The notes: generated by a model not told the origin, from the letters alone. DNA of 64,000 bases from SM23-32 sp964434535 (GCA_964434535.1 CAYSWA010000007.1:1-64000); one strand, 5' to 3'; shown: positions 51,781 to 62,016, counted from the stretch's first letter. Made by a program: numbers and translations.

Positions 51781-54081
51781 TCAGCCGCCGAGGCCGTAGG
51801 AGGCGATGCGGGCCCGCAGCGTGTTGCGGCTGATCCCGAGCTCGCGGGCCGTGCGGGTCTGCACGCCGCCGTTGGCCGCCAGCACGTGGGCGATGAGCGT
51901 CCGCTCGACCAGGCCGATCACCTCGTCGTAGAGCTCGCCGTCGCTGCCGCGTCGCAGCTCGGCGATCAGGGGCAGCAGCGCCTCCCTGAGGTCGCGGGCC
52001 GGTTCGGGGCGAGGGCGCCGCCGGGGCGCGCAGATCGACTCGGGCAGCAGCTCGACCGTGATCGTGGCGGTCCGGGTCAGCACGATGGCCCGCTCGATGC
52101 AGTTCTCCAGCTCGCGGACGTTGCCGGGCCAGTCGTAGGCCGTCAGCATGTCCAGGGCCTCGCGGGAGAGCTTGTCGACCTGCTTGTCGTCTTCGCGGCT
52201 GAAGACGCCCATGAAGTGCTCGACCAGCAGGGGGATGTCCTCTCGCCGCTCGCGCAGCGGGGGCAGGCGGATGGGCAGGACGTTGAGCCGGTAGTAGAGG
52301 TCCTGGCGGAACCCGCCGGCGTTGACCCGGTCGGCCAGGTCCACATTCGTGGCCGCCACCACGCGGACGTCGACCCGGACGGCCTGCGAAGCGCCGACGC
52401 GCTCGAATTCCTTCTCCTGGAGCACCCGCAGGAGCTTGACCTGGAGCTGCGGGCTCATGCTGCTGACCTCGTCCAGGAAGACGGTGCCCCCGTCGGCGAG
52501 GGCGAACCGGCCGGCGCGATCGCGCGTGGCGCCGGTGAAGGCGCCCTCGACGTGGCCGAACAGCTCGGACTCCAGCAGCGAGTCGGGCAGGGCGCCGCAG
52601 TTGACGGCCACGAACGGGCCGTCGGCCCGGGGGCTGTTGGCGTGGATGACGCGGGCGATCAGCTCCTTGCCCGTGCCCGTCTCGCCCTGGATCAGCACGG
52701 TGGCGTTGCTGTCGGCGACGGCCTCGGTCAGGGCGAGCACCTCCTGCATGGGCTGCGAAGCGCCGATGATGCTGCCCTGGTCGTAACGCGACTCGGCGTG
52801 CGCCTTTGCGCCGGCGCCCCGCAGCAGCTCCTCTTTCTCGATGGCGACCATGCGGTTGATCTTGATCGCCTGCGAGATCATGGAGCCGACGATCTGCAGC
52901 AGGCGCTGGTCCTTCTCGAGCGTCTCGGCGTCGACGAACTCGCGGTCCGCGCTCAAGGCGCCGATCACCTGCTCCTCCAGGCGCAGCGGGATGCAGACGA
53001 AGGAGACGGGGGCGGCGCGCATGTCCCGCCGGCGGGCGCCGGTGCGGTCCAGGAAGCGCGGGTCGCGCCGGATGTCGGGCACGGCCACCGCCGTCCCGCT
53101 CTCGACCACTGCGCCGGTGACGCCCTCGCCGGGCTGGTAGACGCCCCGCGACATCTCCTCGCGGCTCAGCCCGTGGGCGGCGGCGATGCGCAGCGTGCCG
53201 CTGGCCCGGTCCTCCAGCACCAGCGTGCCGCGTTTCATCTTCAGCCCGCGCGCCAGCACGGACATGATGGTTTCGAAGACGACGTCCAGGTCGAGGCTGC
53301 TGCCCAGGGCGCGGCTGATCTCCCTGAGCAGGCGCACCTCGAGCTCCTCGCGTCGCCGGGGCACCGGCTCGGGCCGGCCGTCGACCGACTCGAAGTAGTG
53401 CGGCGCCCCGATGCGGCAGGCGGGCCGGTCCTCCGCCTTGCGCACGATCAGCTCGATGCCGCCGCTGCCGACGCCGAGCTCCAGGACGACCTGGGTGACG
53501 TGCAGCAGCTTGGCCAGGAAGCTCGGAGAATGCGCGTGCTTCTCGGTGATCCAGTAGGCGACGGTCGACAGGTCGTAGAGCTTCGGGCAGAGGTGGCTGA
53601 AGAACTTCAGCACCTGCTCCTCGCCGCCCCACAGCTCCAGCATGGCGGTGGGGCTGTCGAAGACGTAGCGCCCGCGCGCGCCGGCGCGCTCGGCGAGCTC
53701 GCTCATGATCCCGCGCAGCCGGTCCGCGTCCGCCGGCTGCGGCACGCGGGTCACCGTCAGCCCGTCCGGGCCCGCCTCCCGGTAGAAGTCGGTGAAGAAG
53801 GCGTCGTCCTTGCCGAAGCCCGAGGTGAACGCATCGACCAGGTGGAAGCGCGGCAGCAACTCGTCGGTGACGTAGCGGTTGAGGATCGACTGGGGCGAGT
53901 GGCTGAAGCTGACGAAGAAGATGCGGCTCTCGTCGCGGGCGGCCGTGGAAAGGAAGCTGCGGATGAAGAACTCCACCGGGGCGCCCGAATCGACCTGCCA
54001 GACCAGGTTGTCCCCGGCGCACAGGCCGCTCAGTATGCGGTCCAGATACTCGACGCCGCTGCTGATGTGGTGAGCTTCCAT
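51781..54081 (-). CDS. Sigma-54 activator with KaiC-like N-terminal domain
   Basis: 766-residue activator. Residues 1-235 resemble a KaiC/RecA-like domain (GVEYLDRILSGLCAGDNLVWQV) whose P-loop is replaced by DSGAPVE, so nucleotide binding there is doubtful. GAF domain about 245-410 (with FLDRTGARR). AAA+ about 440-665 with Walker A GETGTGKE (466-473) and the sigma-54 contact GAFTGA (513-518). Fis-type HTH about 739-760 (QTRTARELGISRNTLRARI). Its GAF is clearly paralogous to that of the activator at 55901. ATG 54081 was chosen; a GTG at 54117 is possible. It probably controls nitrogen or energy genes, inferred from the neighbours. Confidence 0.88.
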   Translation of the reverse strand: MEAHHISSGVEYLDRILSGLCAGDNLVWQVDSGAPVEFFIRSFLSTAARDESRIFFVSFSHSPQSILNRYVTDELLPRFHLVDAFTSGFGKDDAFFTDFYREAGPDGLTVTRVPQPADADRLRGIMSELAERAGARGRYVFDSPTAMLELWGGEEQVLKFFSHLCPKLYDLSTVAYWITEKHAHSPSFLAKLLHVTQVVLELGVGSGGIELIVRKAEDRPACRIGAPHYFESVDGRPEPVPRRREELEVRLLREISRALGSSLDLDVVFETIMSVLARGLKMKRGTLVLEDRASGTLRIAAAHGLSREEMSRGVYQPGEGVTGAVVESGTAVAVPDIRRDPRFLDRTGARRRDMRAAPVSFVCIPLRLEEQVIGALSADREFVDAETLEKDQRLLQIVGSMISQAIKINRMVAIEKEELLRGAGAKAHAESRYDQGSIIGASQPMQEVLALTEAVADSNATVLIQGETGTGKELIARVIHANSPRADGPFVAVNCGALPDSLLESELFGHVEGAFTGATRDRAGRFALADGGTVFLDEVSSMSPQLQVKLLRVLQEKEFERVGASQAVRVDVRVVAATNVDLADRVNAGGFRQDLYYRLNVLPIRLPPLRERREDIPLLVEHFMGVFSREDDKQVDKLSREALDMLTAYDWPGNVRELENCIERAIVLTRTATITVELLPESICAPRRRPRPEPARDLREALLPLIAELRRGSDGELYDEVIGLVERTLIAHVLAANGGVQTRTARELGISRNTLRARIASYGLGG

Positions 54082-54186
54082 CGGTGCTTGGTTCCCCTGA
54101 GTGGTTACGAAGTGCACAGCCCTTGGCGCACCCCAGGAGGCCGTCCGACCGGATCGGGGGCGCCTCCAGGGCGGCAGCGACGCCCC

Positions 54187-54215
54187 ATTATAGCCGCAGA
54201 GCGGCGCCTGCTCAA
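54187..54215 (-). promoter_or_regulatory. Sigma-70-like promoter of the KaiC-like activator gene
   Basis: On the minus strand, TTGAGC (54210-54215) and a consensus TATAAT (54187-54192) are 17 bp apart. The leader would be about 100 nt to the ATG at 54081, or 63 nt to the GTG at 54117. Confidence 0.7.
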
Positions 54216-54257
54216 TCTCCGAACATCCGGGGACGGCCGCCGCGCCGGGCCGGGAGG

Positions 54258-54286
54258 TTGACGCGGGGCGGGCCTTCCGCTACGCT
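54258..54286 (+). promoter_or_regulatory. Sigma-70-like promoter for purF
   Basis: TTGACG (54258-54263) and TACGCT (54281-54286) with a 17 bp spacer. The predicted start near 54293 is only 12 nt before the GTG at 54305, which makes the downstream GTG at 54356 a serious alternative start. Confidence 0.5.
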
Positions 54287-54304
54287 TGCGGGTGGAGTGG
54301 GCGA

Positions 54305-55786
54305 GTGACGGGGGGCCGGCCATTGAAGGCCTACTGCGGGAGGTGTGAGTCCACGGTGTCGCGCGCGCAGGGGTGCCTCGTCCCTTACGAGGGACCGCGC
54401 GAGGAGTGCGGGATCATCGGCCTCTACGGGGTCGAGCACGCCGCGCGGCAGGCGCACCTCGGCCTGTATGCGCTCCAGCACCGGGGGCAGGAGTCGGCGG
54501 GCATCGTCGCCTCCGACGGCGAGGGCATCCAGAGCGCGAAGGGCCTCGGCCTGCTGGCCGAAGCGATCGAGGCGTCGGCGCTGGCCGACCTGCCGGGGCA
54601 CATCGCCATCGGCCACGTGCGCTACTCCACCACGGGCGCCAGGCGGGTGCAGAACATCCAGCCGCTGGTCATCGAGTACGCCGGCGGCATCGTGGCCGTG
54701 GCCCACAACGGGAACCTGACCAACGCCCGCGCCCTGCGGCGGCGCTATGAGCAGAAGGGCTCGATCTTCCAGACCTCGACCGACAGCGAGGTCTTCGTCC
54801 ACCTTCTCGCTGACCCCGAGCACCTCGGCGCCCCGGACCCGCTCAAGGAGGTGCTCCGGCACGTGCGCGGCGCCTACTCGCTGGTGCTTCTGACGGCCAC
54901 CCAGCTCATCGCCGCCCGCGACCCCCATGGGTTCCGCCCGCTCTGCCTGGGGCGGCTCGACGGCGGCTACGTCGTCGCCAGCGAGACCTGCGCGCTCGAC
55001 CTGCTCGGGGCCCGCTTCGAGCGCGAGGTGCAGCCGGGCGAGGTCATCTTCGTCGACGAGGGCGGCCTGCGCGTCGAGACGTTCGCCGAGCCCCGGCGCG
55101 GCGCCCGGTGCGTCTTCGAATACATCTACTTTGCCCGGCCGGACAGCGTCATCTTCGGCGAGACGGTCCACAACGTCCGCGTGCGCCTGGGGGAGAACCT
55201 GGCCAAGGGGGCGCCGGCGGACGGGGACATCGTGGTCTCGGTGCCGGACTCGGGCAACTCGGCCGCGCTCGGCTACTCCCGCCGCTCGGGCATCCCGCTC
55301 GACATCGGCTTCGTGCGCAACCACTACATCGGACGCACCTTCATCACCCCGGCCGAGGAGGCCCGCGCCAGCAGCGTGCGCATCAAGCTCAACGTCGTGC
55401 GCGACGTGGTGCGCGGCAAGCGCCTGGTGGTGGTGGACGACTCGATCGTGCGCGGCACCACATCCCGCGCGCGCATGGCGACGCTGCGGGAGGCCGGCGC
55501 CCGCGAGGTGCACCTGCGCGTCAGCGCGCCGCCGATCCGGCGCCCTTGCTTCTACGGCATCGACTTTCAGCACCCCGACGAGCTGATCGCCCGCGACCAC
55601 AGCGTCGAGGAGATCGCCCGCTTCATCGGCGTCGACACCCTCGGCTACCAGAGCATCGAGGGGCTGATCGACGCCGTGCCGGGCGGCCCGGAGGACTACT
55701 GCTGCGCCTGCTTCACCGGCGAGTACCCGGTCGAGCTGACCGAGGCGATGGCCAAGGACGACCTGGAGCCCGGCCGCCGCCGCTGA
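54305..55786 (+). CDS. purF: Amidophosphoribosyltransferase
   Basis: 493-residue PurF, first committed step of purine synthesis (PRPP plus glutamine to phosphoribosylamine). The N-terminal Ntn glutaminase nucleophile is Cys35 in EECGIIGLYG, so a propeptide must be removed. From the alternative GTG at 54356 it would be only 17 residues. LQHRGQESAGI and GHVRYSTTG follow. The PRPP loop is VVVDDSIVRGTTS. Cysteines in RPCFYGIDF and DYCCACFTGEYP suggest the Fe-S-containing (Bacillus-type) class. It lies between the two sigma-54 activators. Confidence 0.96.
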   Translation: MTGGRPLKAYCGRCESTVSRAQGCLVPYEGPREECGIIGLYGVEHAARQAHLGLYALQHRGQESAGIVASDGEGIQSAKGLGLLAEAIEASALADLPGHIAIGHVRYSTTGARRVQNIQPLVIEYAGGIVAVAHNGNLTNARALRRRYEQKGSIFQTSTDSEVFVHLLADPEHLGAPDPLKEVLRHVRGAYSLVLLTATQLIAARDPHGFRPLCLGRLDGGYVVASETCALDLLGARFEREVQPGEVIFVDEGGLRVETFAEPRRGARCVFEYIYFARPDSVIFGETVHNVRVRLGENLAKGAPADGDIVVSVPDSGNSAALGYSRRSGIPLDIGFVRNHYIGRTFITPAEEARASSVRIKLNVVRDVVRGKRLVVVDDSIVRGTTSRARMATLREAGAREVHLRVSAPPIRRPCFYGIDFQHPDELIARDHSVEEIARFIGVDTLGYQSIEGLIDAVPGGPEDYCCACFTGEYPVELTEAMAKDDLEPGRRR

Positions 55787-55832
55787 GCCCCGGCGCTCGG
55801 CAGACCCTGGGAAGTATCTGGCCTGGCGCCTG

Positions 55833-55880
55833 GACCCACGGAATGGTAGGATAGGCGCAGAACCTACGGCTCTGTATGTT
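55833..55880. promoter_or_regulatory. Paired inverted repeats upstream of the NifA-like activator
   Basis: Two 20 bp sites of the form AACCTAC-N6-GTAGGTT: GACCCAC-N6-GTAGGAT (55833-55852) and AACCTAC-N6-GTATGTT (55861-55880), starts 28 bp apart. The second ends 20 bp before the ATG of the activator at 55901. The first overlaps a possible -10 (TAGGAT, 55847-55852). The position suggests autoregulation. Confidence 0.6.
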
Positions 55881-55900
55881 GCATCGGCAGGAGCGCGGCC

Positions 55901-57437
<1,537 letters not shown>

Positions 57438-57454
<17 letters not shown>

Positions 57455-57487
57455 GATCGGACCGCCGAACCTACCACCATGTCGGCG
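57438..57487. promoter_or_regulatory. Paired inverted repeats (enhancer) before the porin-amt-PII operon
   Basis: TCCGTAC-N6-GTAGGAT (57438-57457) and AACCTAC-N6-GTCGGCG (57468-57487), starts 30 bp apart, about three helical turns. They are centred roughly 94 and 124 bp upstream of the predicted sigma-54 start, a typical enhancer distance. The first overlaps the last codons of the activator gene. Confidence 0.6.
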
Positions 57488-57544
57488 CCGGGCCGGCCGG
57501 CTCGCCACCTCACCAGCGTATCCCTGCCTGTCGTATCCTCCTGC

Positions 57545-57559
57545 TGGCAAACCGTTTGC
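57545..57559 (+). promoter_or_regulatory. Sigma-54 promoter of the porin-amt-PII operon
   Basis: TGGCA (57545-57549) and TTGC (57556-57559), with the invariant GG and GC separated by exactly 10 bp. The predicted start is near 57571, about 97 nt before the ATG at 57668. It fits the sigma-54 activator encoded just upstream. Confidence 0.8.
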
Positions 57560-57667
57560 GCAGGACATGGCGTCTCCGCCCCCGCGTTGGCACGCGGCTC
57601 GCCTATGCGGAGGTCGAAGCGGGGCCCCGTCGCGGGCCGCGCAGCCCTGGAGAGCGGGAGGTGAGAG

Positions 57668-58444
57668 ATGCGTGGAAAGCTGATTGCTGTTCTGGTCGCA
57701 ACGTGCTGCGCCGTGGGGCCGGCCGCCCGGCGGGCCGACGGCGAGGAGAAGGACTGGTCGATCGAACTGGACGCCGCGCTGAACAGCAAGTACGTCTGGC
57801 GCGGCATCAACCTGGTCGACGACTGGGTCTTTCAGCCCTCCGTCACCGGCGCCTACCGCGGCCTCTCGCTCAACGTCTGGGGCAACATGGAGCTGTCGAA
57901 CGAGAACGTCTACCCCGGCCACGGCGACGCGGCGGGCGACTTCACCGAGATCGACTACACCCTCGACTACTCGTGGGCCTGGCGGAGGCTGAACTTCTCG
58001 CTCGGCACCATCTACTACGACTTCCCCAACACGGGCCTCGCCTCCACGCTGGAGCTCTACGGCGCCGTGGGGCTCGATGCGCCGCTGGCCCCGACGTTGA
58101 CCGTCTACCAGGACGTCAAGGAGGCCGACGGCACCTACGCGGCCCTCTCGGTGAGCCATGCCTTCGAGGACGTATGGTCTCCTGCGGAGGGCGTGGCCGT
58201 CTCGCTCGACCTCGGCGCCTCGGTGGCGGCCGGCTCGTCCAACTTCAACAAGTTCTACTACGGGGTCGACGACGAGGGCCTGGCGGACCTGCTGCTCTCG
58301 GTGGGGCTGCCGGTGCGGCTCGGCGAGCGGTGGACGCTGAGGCCGTCCGCCAGCTTCTCGACGCTGCTGGACGACGATATTCGCTCATCGGTCAGTGACG
58401 CGAGCAACGCCTGGTACGGCGTCTCGCTGGGCTGTGCGTTCTGA
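57668..58444 (+). CDS. TorF/Gcw-chp family putative porin
   Basis: 258-residue predicted outer-membrane beta barrel. Signal peptide at residues 1-24, then alternating strands beginning WSIELDAALNSKYVWRGINLVDDWVFQPSVTGAYRGLSLNVWG, the recognisable TorF (Gcw-chp) start. It ends in an aromatic strand (WYGVSLGCAF) suited to barrel assembly. Such genes often precede amt-glnK; a role in nitrogen-compound passage across the outer membrane is inferred. The ATG follows GGGAGGTGAG. It is first in the sigma-54-driven operon. Confidence 0.85.
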   Translation: MRGKLIAVLVATCCAVGPAARRADGEEKDWSIELDAALNSKYVWRGINLVDDWVFQPSVTGAYRGLSLNVWGNMELSNENVYPGHGDAAGDFTEIDYTLDYSWAWRRLNFSLGTIYYDFPNTGLASTLELYGAVGLDAPLAPTLTVYQDVKEADGTYAALSVSHAFEDVWSPAEGVAVSLDLGASVAAGSSNFNKFYYGVDDEGLADLLLSVGLPVRLGERWTLRPSASFSTLLDDDIRSSVSDASNAWYGVSLGCAF

Positions 58445-58471
58445 ATGCCTTCTACGGCAGGAGAGAAGAAG

Positions 58472-59821
58472 ATGAGGCGCACACTAAGGGGGTTGGGTCT
58501 GGTGGCACTGGCCCTCGGCATCTGCGGCTCGCTGGCTTTTGCGCAGGAGACGGGGCCGCCGGAGGGCGACGTGGCCGAGTCGCTGGCGACGCTCCAGACG
58601 AACCTGAACGTGGTCTGGACGGCCGTGGCGGCGTTCCTGGTCTTCTTCATGCAGGCCGGGTTCGCCATGGTGGAGACGGGGTTCACGCGGGCCAAGAACG
58701 CCTGCAACATCCTGATGAAGAACCTCATGGATTTCTCCATCGGGTCCATCATGTGGTTCCTGGTCGGTTTCGGGCTGATGTTCGGAGCCGGGGCGAGCGG
58801 CTGGGTGGGGATGAGCCACTTCGCCGCGACGGACTACAGCGCCAACGAGCTGAACTGGACGTTCTGGCTCTTCCAGTGCGTCTTCGCCGGCACGGCGGCC
58901 ACCATCGTCTCGGGCGCGATGGCCGGGCGCACGAAGTTCCACGGCTACCTGGCCTACAGCGCGGTGATCTGTGCGTTGATCTACCCGATCAGCGGCCACT
59001 GGGCCTGGGGCAGCCTGTTCGGTGTCGGGGAGGGCTGGCTGGAGGCGCGCGGTTTCGTGGACTTCGCCGGCTCGACCGTGGTCCACAGTTGCGGGGGCTG
59101 GCTCGCTCTGGCCGGGGCCGTTGTGCTCGGCCCGCGCACGGGCAAGTACGCCCCCGACGGCCGCTCCCGCGCCATCCCCGGCCACAACATCCCGCTGGCG
59201 GCGCTCGGGGTCTTCATCCTCTGGTTCGGCTGGTTCGGCTTCAACCCCGGCAGCACGACCGTGGGCGACCCGGCCCTGGGCTACGTGGCCATGACCACGA
59301 ACCTGGCAGCCGCGGGCGGGGCCATCGGGGCCATGCTCGTCGCGTGGCTGCGGTTCCGCAAGCCCGACGTTTCGATGGCCCTCAACGGCGTGCTGGCCGG
59401 CCTGGTGGCCATCACTGCCGGCTGCGCCAACGTCAGCGTGCCCGGCGCCATGGTGATCGGCTTCCTGGCCGGCGTGCTCGTCGTGGTGTCCGTCGAGTTC
59501 ATCGACAAGGTGCTCAAGGTCGACGATCCGGTCGGCGCGGTCAGCGTGCACGGCGTCTGCGGCGTCTTCGGCACCATCATGGCCGGGCTGCTGAACAGCC
59601 CGTCCGCCCCGGGCTACGCCGCGGGCGCGAGCGTCGGCACGCAACTGCTCGGCGTCGGCGTCATGTTCGCCTGGGCCTTTGGCACGGGCATGGCGCTGTT
59701 CACCCTGATCAAGCTCACCGTCGGCCTGCGCGCCTCACGCGACGAAGAGCTGCGCGGGCTGGACATCGGCGAGCACGGCATGGAGGCATATAGCGGCTTC
59801 CAGGTCTTCACCACCACCTGA
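58472..59821 (+). CDS. amt: Ammonium transporter, Amt family
   Basis: 449-residue Amt channel with a cleavable N-terminal signal (GLVALALGICGSLAFAQ) and about eleven spans. The ammonium-conduction histidines lie in ISGHWAWG and SVHGVCGVFGT. FQCVFAGTAATIVSGAMAGR and HNIPLAALGVFILWFGWFGFNPGS are diagnostic. ATG 58472 was chosen for AGGAGA 7 bp upstream and a proper signal peptide; an ATG 27 bp earlier is in frame. The PII gene follows after 19 bp, the standard amt-glnK pair. Confidence 0.96.
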   Translation: MRRTLRGLGLVALALGICGSLAFAQETGPPEGDVAESLATLQTNLNVVWTAVAAFLVFFMQAGFAMVETGFTRAKNACNILMKNLMDFSIGSIMWFLVGFGLMFGAGASGWVGMSHFAATDYSANELNWTFWLFQCVFAGTAATIVSGAMAGRTKFHGYLAYSAVICALIYPISGHWAWGSLFGVGEGWLEARGFVDFAGSTVVHSCGGWLALAGAVVLGPRTGKYAPDGRSRAIPGHNIPLAALGVFILWFGWFGFNPGSTTVGDPALGYVAMTTNLAAAGGAIGAMLVAWLRFRKPDVSMALNGVLAGLVAITAGCANVSVPGAMVIGFLAGVLVVVSVEFIDKVLKVDDPVGAVSVHGVCGVFGTIMAGLLNSPSAPGYAAGASVGTQLLGVGVMFAWAFGTGMALFTLIKLTVGLRASRDEELRGLDIGEHGMEAYSGFQVFTTT

Positions 59822-59840
59822 GGGAAGGAGGGCTGCAGGC

Positions 59841-60182
59841 GTGAAACTGATCATCGCCTACATCCAGCCCGAGAAGCTCAGTGACGTCAAGCAGGAGCTC
59901 TACCGGGCCGAGGTCTTCAAGATGTCCGTCACCAACGCGCTCGGCTGCGGCCAGCAGAAGGGCTACACCGAGTCCTACCGCGGCGTTGAGATGGAGGTGA
60001 ACCTGCTGAAGAAGGTCCGGCTGGAGATCGCGGTCAACGAGGACTTCGTCCGGCCGACGGTCGAGGCGATCATCGCGGGCGCGAAGACCGGCCAGATCGG
60101 CGACGGGAAGATCTTCGTGCTCGACCTGCACCAGTGCATCCGCATCCGCACCGGCGAGACGGGGAGCGGGGCCATCGGCTGA
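59841..60182 (+). CDS. glnK: Nitrogen regulatory PII protein
   Basis: 113-residue PII signal protein that binds ATP/ADP and 2-oxoglutarate and gates the Amt channel. Start MKLIIAYIQPEKL, T-loop GYTESYRGVEMEVNLLKK, and B-loop/C-terminal GAKTGQIGDGKIFVL and RIRTGETG. Tyr46 is present, but position 51, the uridylylation Tyr of enterobacterial PII, is Met. GTG 59841 has GGAAGGAGGG upstream. The pairing with amt supports GlnK over GlnB. Confidence 0.95.
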   Translation: MKLIIAYIQPEKLSDVKQELYRAEVFKMSVTNALGCGQQKGYTESYRGVEMEVNLLKKVRLEIAVNEDFVRPTVEAIIAGAKTGQIGDGKIFVLDLHQCIRIRTGETGSGAIG

Positions 60183-60255
60183 ACGTCCGCCCGGAAAGAG
60201 GACGAAAGGAGGGTGCGCCCGTGAGACGATGGCCCAGAGCGGGCGGGGCGCGCCG

Positions 60256-60306
60256 AACCTACGTGAATGTGGGGAGGGGCACCTCGAACCTACGCGATAG
60301 TAGGTT
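60256..60306. promoter_or_regulatory. Paired inverted repeats (enhancer) upstream of glnA
   Basis: AACCTAC-N6-GTGGGGA (60256-60275) and a perfect AACCTAC-GCGATA-GTAGGTT (60287-60306), starts 31 bp apart. They lie about 240-270 bp upstream of the predicted sigma-54 start of glnA. This is the best copy of the motif also found before the activator and the porin operon. Confidence 0.65.
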
Positions 60307-60374
60307 GTTCACGGAAACGGTAAGCGGGCCTGAGATTGCGTAAGGCGTTGCAGATAAGTGATGCTTCGTGTCAC

Positions 60375-60480
60375 TTGATTCTGGGAGTGTGGCATGGCCC
60401 TCCGGCCCAGAGGGGCCTCCGGCCCGGCGGGAAGCCCGTGCCACCGAACCGCGGCCCATAATCTCAAGTGTCAGGGACCA
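60375..60480 (-). repeat. Interspersed repeat copy 2
   Basis: Inverse of the element at 18671-18781. From 60480 downward the first 51 bases match with one difference, and the AGAATCAA end (60375-60382) and GGCCATGCCACAC are shared. The middle differs: here it forms a GGCC-rich imperfect palindrome in place of two separate hairpins. It sits between the paired inverted repeats and the sigma-54 promoter of glnA. Confidence 0.85.
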
Positions 60481-60506
60481 GTAGCTTACGGAAGGCCGAG
60501 GAGCAT

Positions 60507-60522
60507 TGGCACGGCCGTTGCT
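60507..60522 (+). promoter_or_regulatory. Sigma-54 promoter of glnA
   Basis: TGGCACG (60507-60513) and TTGCT (60518-60522), GG and GC separated by exactly 10 bp, nearly the full consensus. The predicted start near 60533 is 66 nt before the ATG. Confidence 0.88.
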
Positions 60523-60598
60523 TAGGAGTTGGGCAACTGAATGGCGGGCGCCGCATCCGCCTGGGCGCCGCGGCAACCCGAAGGAGGGAGGACGGCAG

Positions 60599-61930
60599 AT
60601 GGAGATGAAAAACAGGGACTTCGTTCTGAAGGCCGTCAGCGACCACAAGGTGAAGTTCATCCGCCTCTGGTTCACCGACGTGCTCGGCTTCCTGAAGAGC
60701 TTCGCGATCACGGCCGAGGAGCTGGAGGAGGCGCTCGACGAGGGGATGGGCTTCGACGGGTCGTCGATCGAGGGCTTCGCGCGCATCCAGGAGAGCGACA
60801 TGATCGCCCGGCCCGATCCGAGCACGTTCGCCATCCTGCCATGGCGTCCGACCGAGGACGGGGCGGTGGCGCGCATGTTCTGCGACGTGCTCCAGCCGGA
60901 CGGCACGCCGTATGAGGGCGATCCCCGGTGGGCCCTGAAGCGCAACCTGGAGAAGGCGGCGCAGATGGGCTACCGATTCTACGTCGGCCCGGAGCTGGAG
61001 TTCTTCTACTTCAAGGACGCCTCGACGGTGGCCACGCTCGATGCCGGCGGCTACTTCGACCTGACCCCGCTGGATGTGGCGAGCGACCTGCGGCGCGACT
61101 CGGTGCTCGCCCTGGAAAAGCTCGGCATCCACGTCGAGTACAGCCACCACGAGGTCGCACCGAGCCAGCACGAGATCGACCTGCGCTTCATGGACGCCCT
61201 CTCCATGGCCGATGCCGCGATGACCTACCGGCTCACCGTCAAGGAGGTCGCCCTCCAGCACGGCGTCTACGCCACCTTCATGCCCAAGCCGATCGCCGGG
61301 GAGAACGGCAGCGGCATGCACACGCACCAGTCGCTCTTCGCCGGGGAGGAGAACGCGTTCTTCAGCGCCGACGACGAGTTCCACCTCTCGAACGTGGGCA
61401 AGTCCTACATTGCCGGGCTGCTGACCCACGCGCGGGAGATCTGCTCGCTGGTCGCCCAGTGGGTCAACTCCTACAAGCGGCTGGTGCCGGGCTACGAGGC
61501 GCCGGTCTACGTCTCGTGGGCGCGCCGCAATCGCTCGGCGCTGGTGCGGGTGCCGATGTACAAGCCCGAGAAGGCGAAGGCGACCCGCGCCGAGTTCCGC
61601 TGCCCCGACCCGGCCTGCAACCCCTACCTGGCCTTCGCCGTGATGCTGGCCGCCGGCCTGAAGGGCGTCGAGGAGGGCTACGAGCTGGCGGACCCGGTCG
61701 AAGAGGACATCTTCGAGATGACCGAGGCCGAGCGGGAGGCGCGCGGCATCCTCTCCCTGCCGGGCAACCTGGCCGAGGCCATCGCCGAGACCGAACGGAG
61801 CGAACTGGTCCGCACAGCGCTCGGGGACCACATCTTCGAGAAGTTCATCGCCAACAAGAAGATCGAGTGGGACGGCTACAGGATGCACGTCAGCCGCTTC
61901 GAACTGGACAAGTACCTCCCTATCCTCTGA
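60599..61930 (+). CDS. glnA: Glutamine synthetase type I
   Basis: 443-residue GSI, which makes glutamine from glutamate, ammonia and ATP. N-terminal beta-grasp FIRLWFTDVLGFLKSFAI, the flap MGFDGSSIEGFARIQESD, catalytic Glu in GPELEFFYF, HHEVAPSQHEIDLRF, and NGSGMHTHQSLF. The length and start resemble the alpha subtype (not adenylylated in characterised cases). ATG 60599 follows AAGGAGGGAGG; an ATG two codons later is possible. It is driven by a sigma-54 promoter and followed by gltB. Confidence 0.97.
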   Translation: MEMKNRDFVLKAVSDHKVKFIRLWFTDVLGFLKSFAITAEELEEALDEGMGFDGSSIEGFARIQESDMIARPDPSTFAILPWRPTEDGAVARMFCDVLQPDGTPYEGDPRWALKRNLEKAAQMGYRFYVGPELEFFYFKDASTVATLDAGGYFDLTPLDVASDLRRDSVLALEKLGIHVEYSHHEVAPSQHEIDLRFMDALSMADAAMTYRLTVKEVALQHGVYATFMPKPIAGENGSGMHTHQSLFAGEENAFFSADDEFHLSNVGKSYIAGLLTHAREICSLVAQWVNSYKRLVPGYEAPVYVSWARRNRSALVRVPMYKPEKAKATRAEFRCPDPACNPYLAFAVMLAAGLKGVEEGYELADPVEEDIFEMTEAEREARGILSLPGNLAEAIAETERSELVRTALGDHIFEKFIANKKIEWDGYRMHVSRFELDKYLPIL

Positions 61931-61953
61931 GCCACCGGGGCTCAGGAGGCACG

Positions 61954-61989
61954 CCCCGGGGACTCATCGCCCACTCCGAGTCCCCGGGG
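61954..61989. repeat. Long hairpin between glnA and gltB
   Basis: Perfect 12 bp arms CCCCGGGGACTC (61954-61965) and GAGTCCCCGGGG (61978-61989) with a 12 nt loop. No T-run follows. It may act as an intercistronic stabiliser, processing site or partial terminator setting glnA to gltB expression. Confidence 0.75.
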
Positions 61990-62016
61990 CAGTCTCGACC
62001 AGGCCGAGGATGGCGC

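Noticed and set aside
60287..60306. The perfect AACCTAC/GTAGGTT inverted repeat as a terminator of the amt-PII operon.
   Set aside because: The stem is only 7 bp and not GC-rich, no T-run follows, and related copies occur upstream of two other nitrogen genes, so an operator is more likely.
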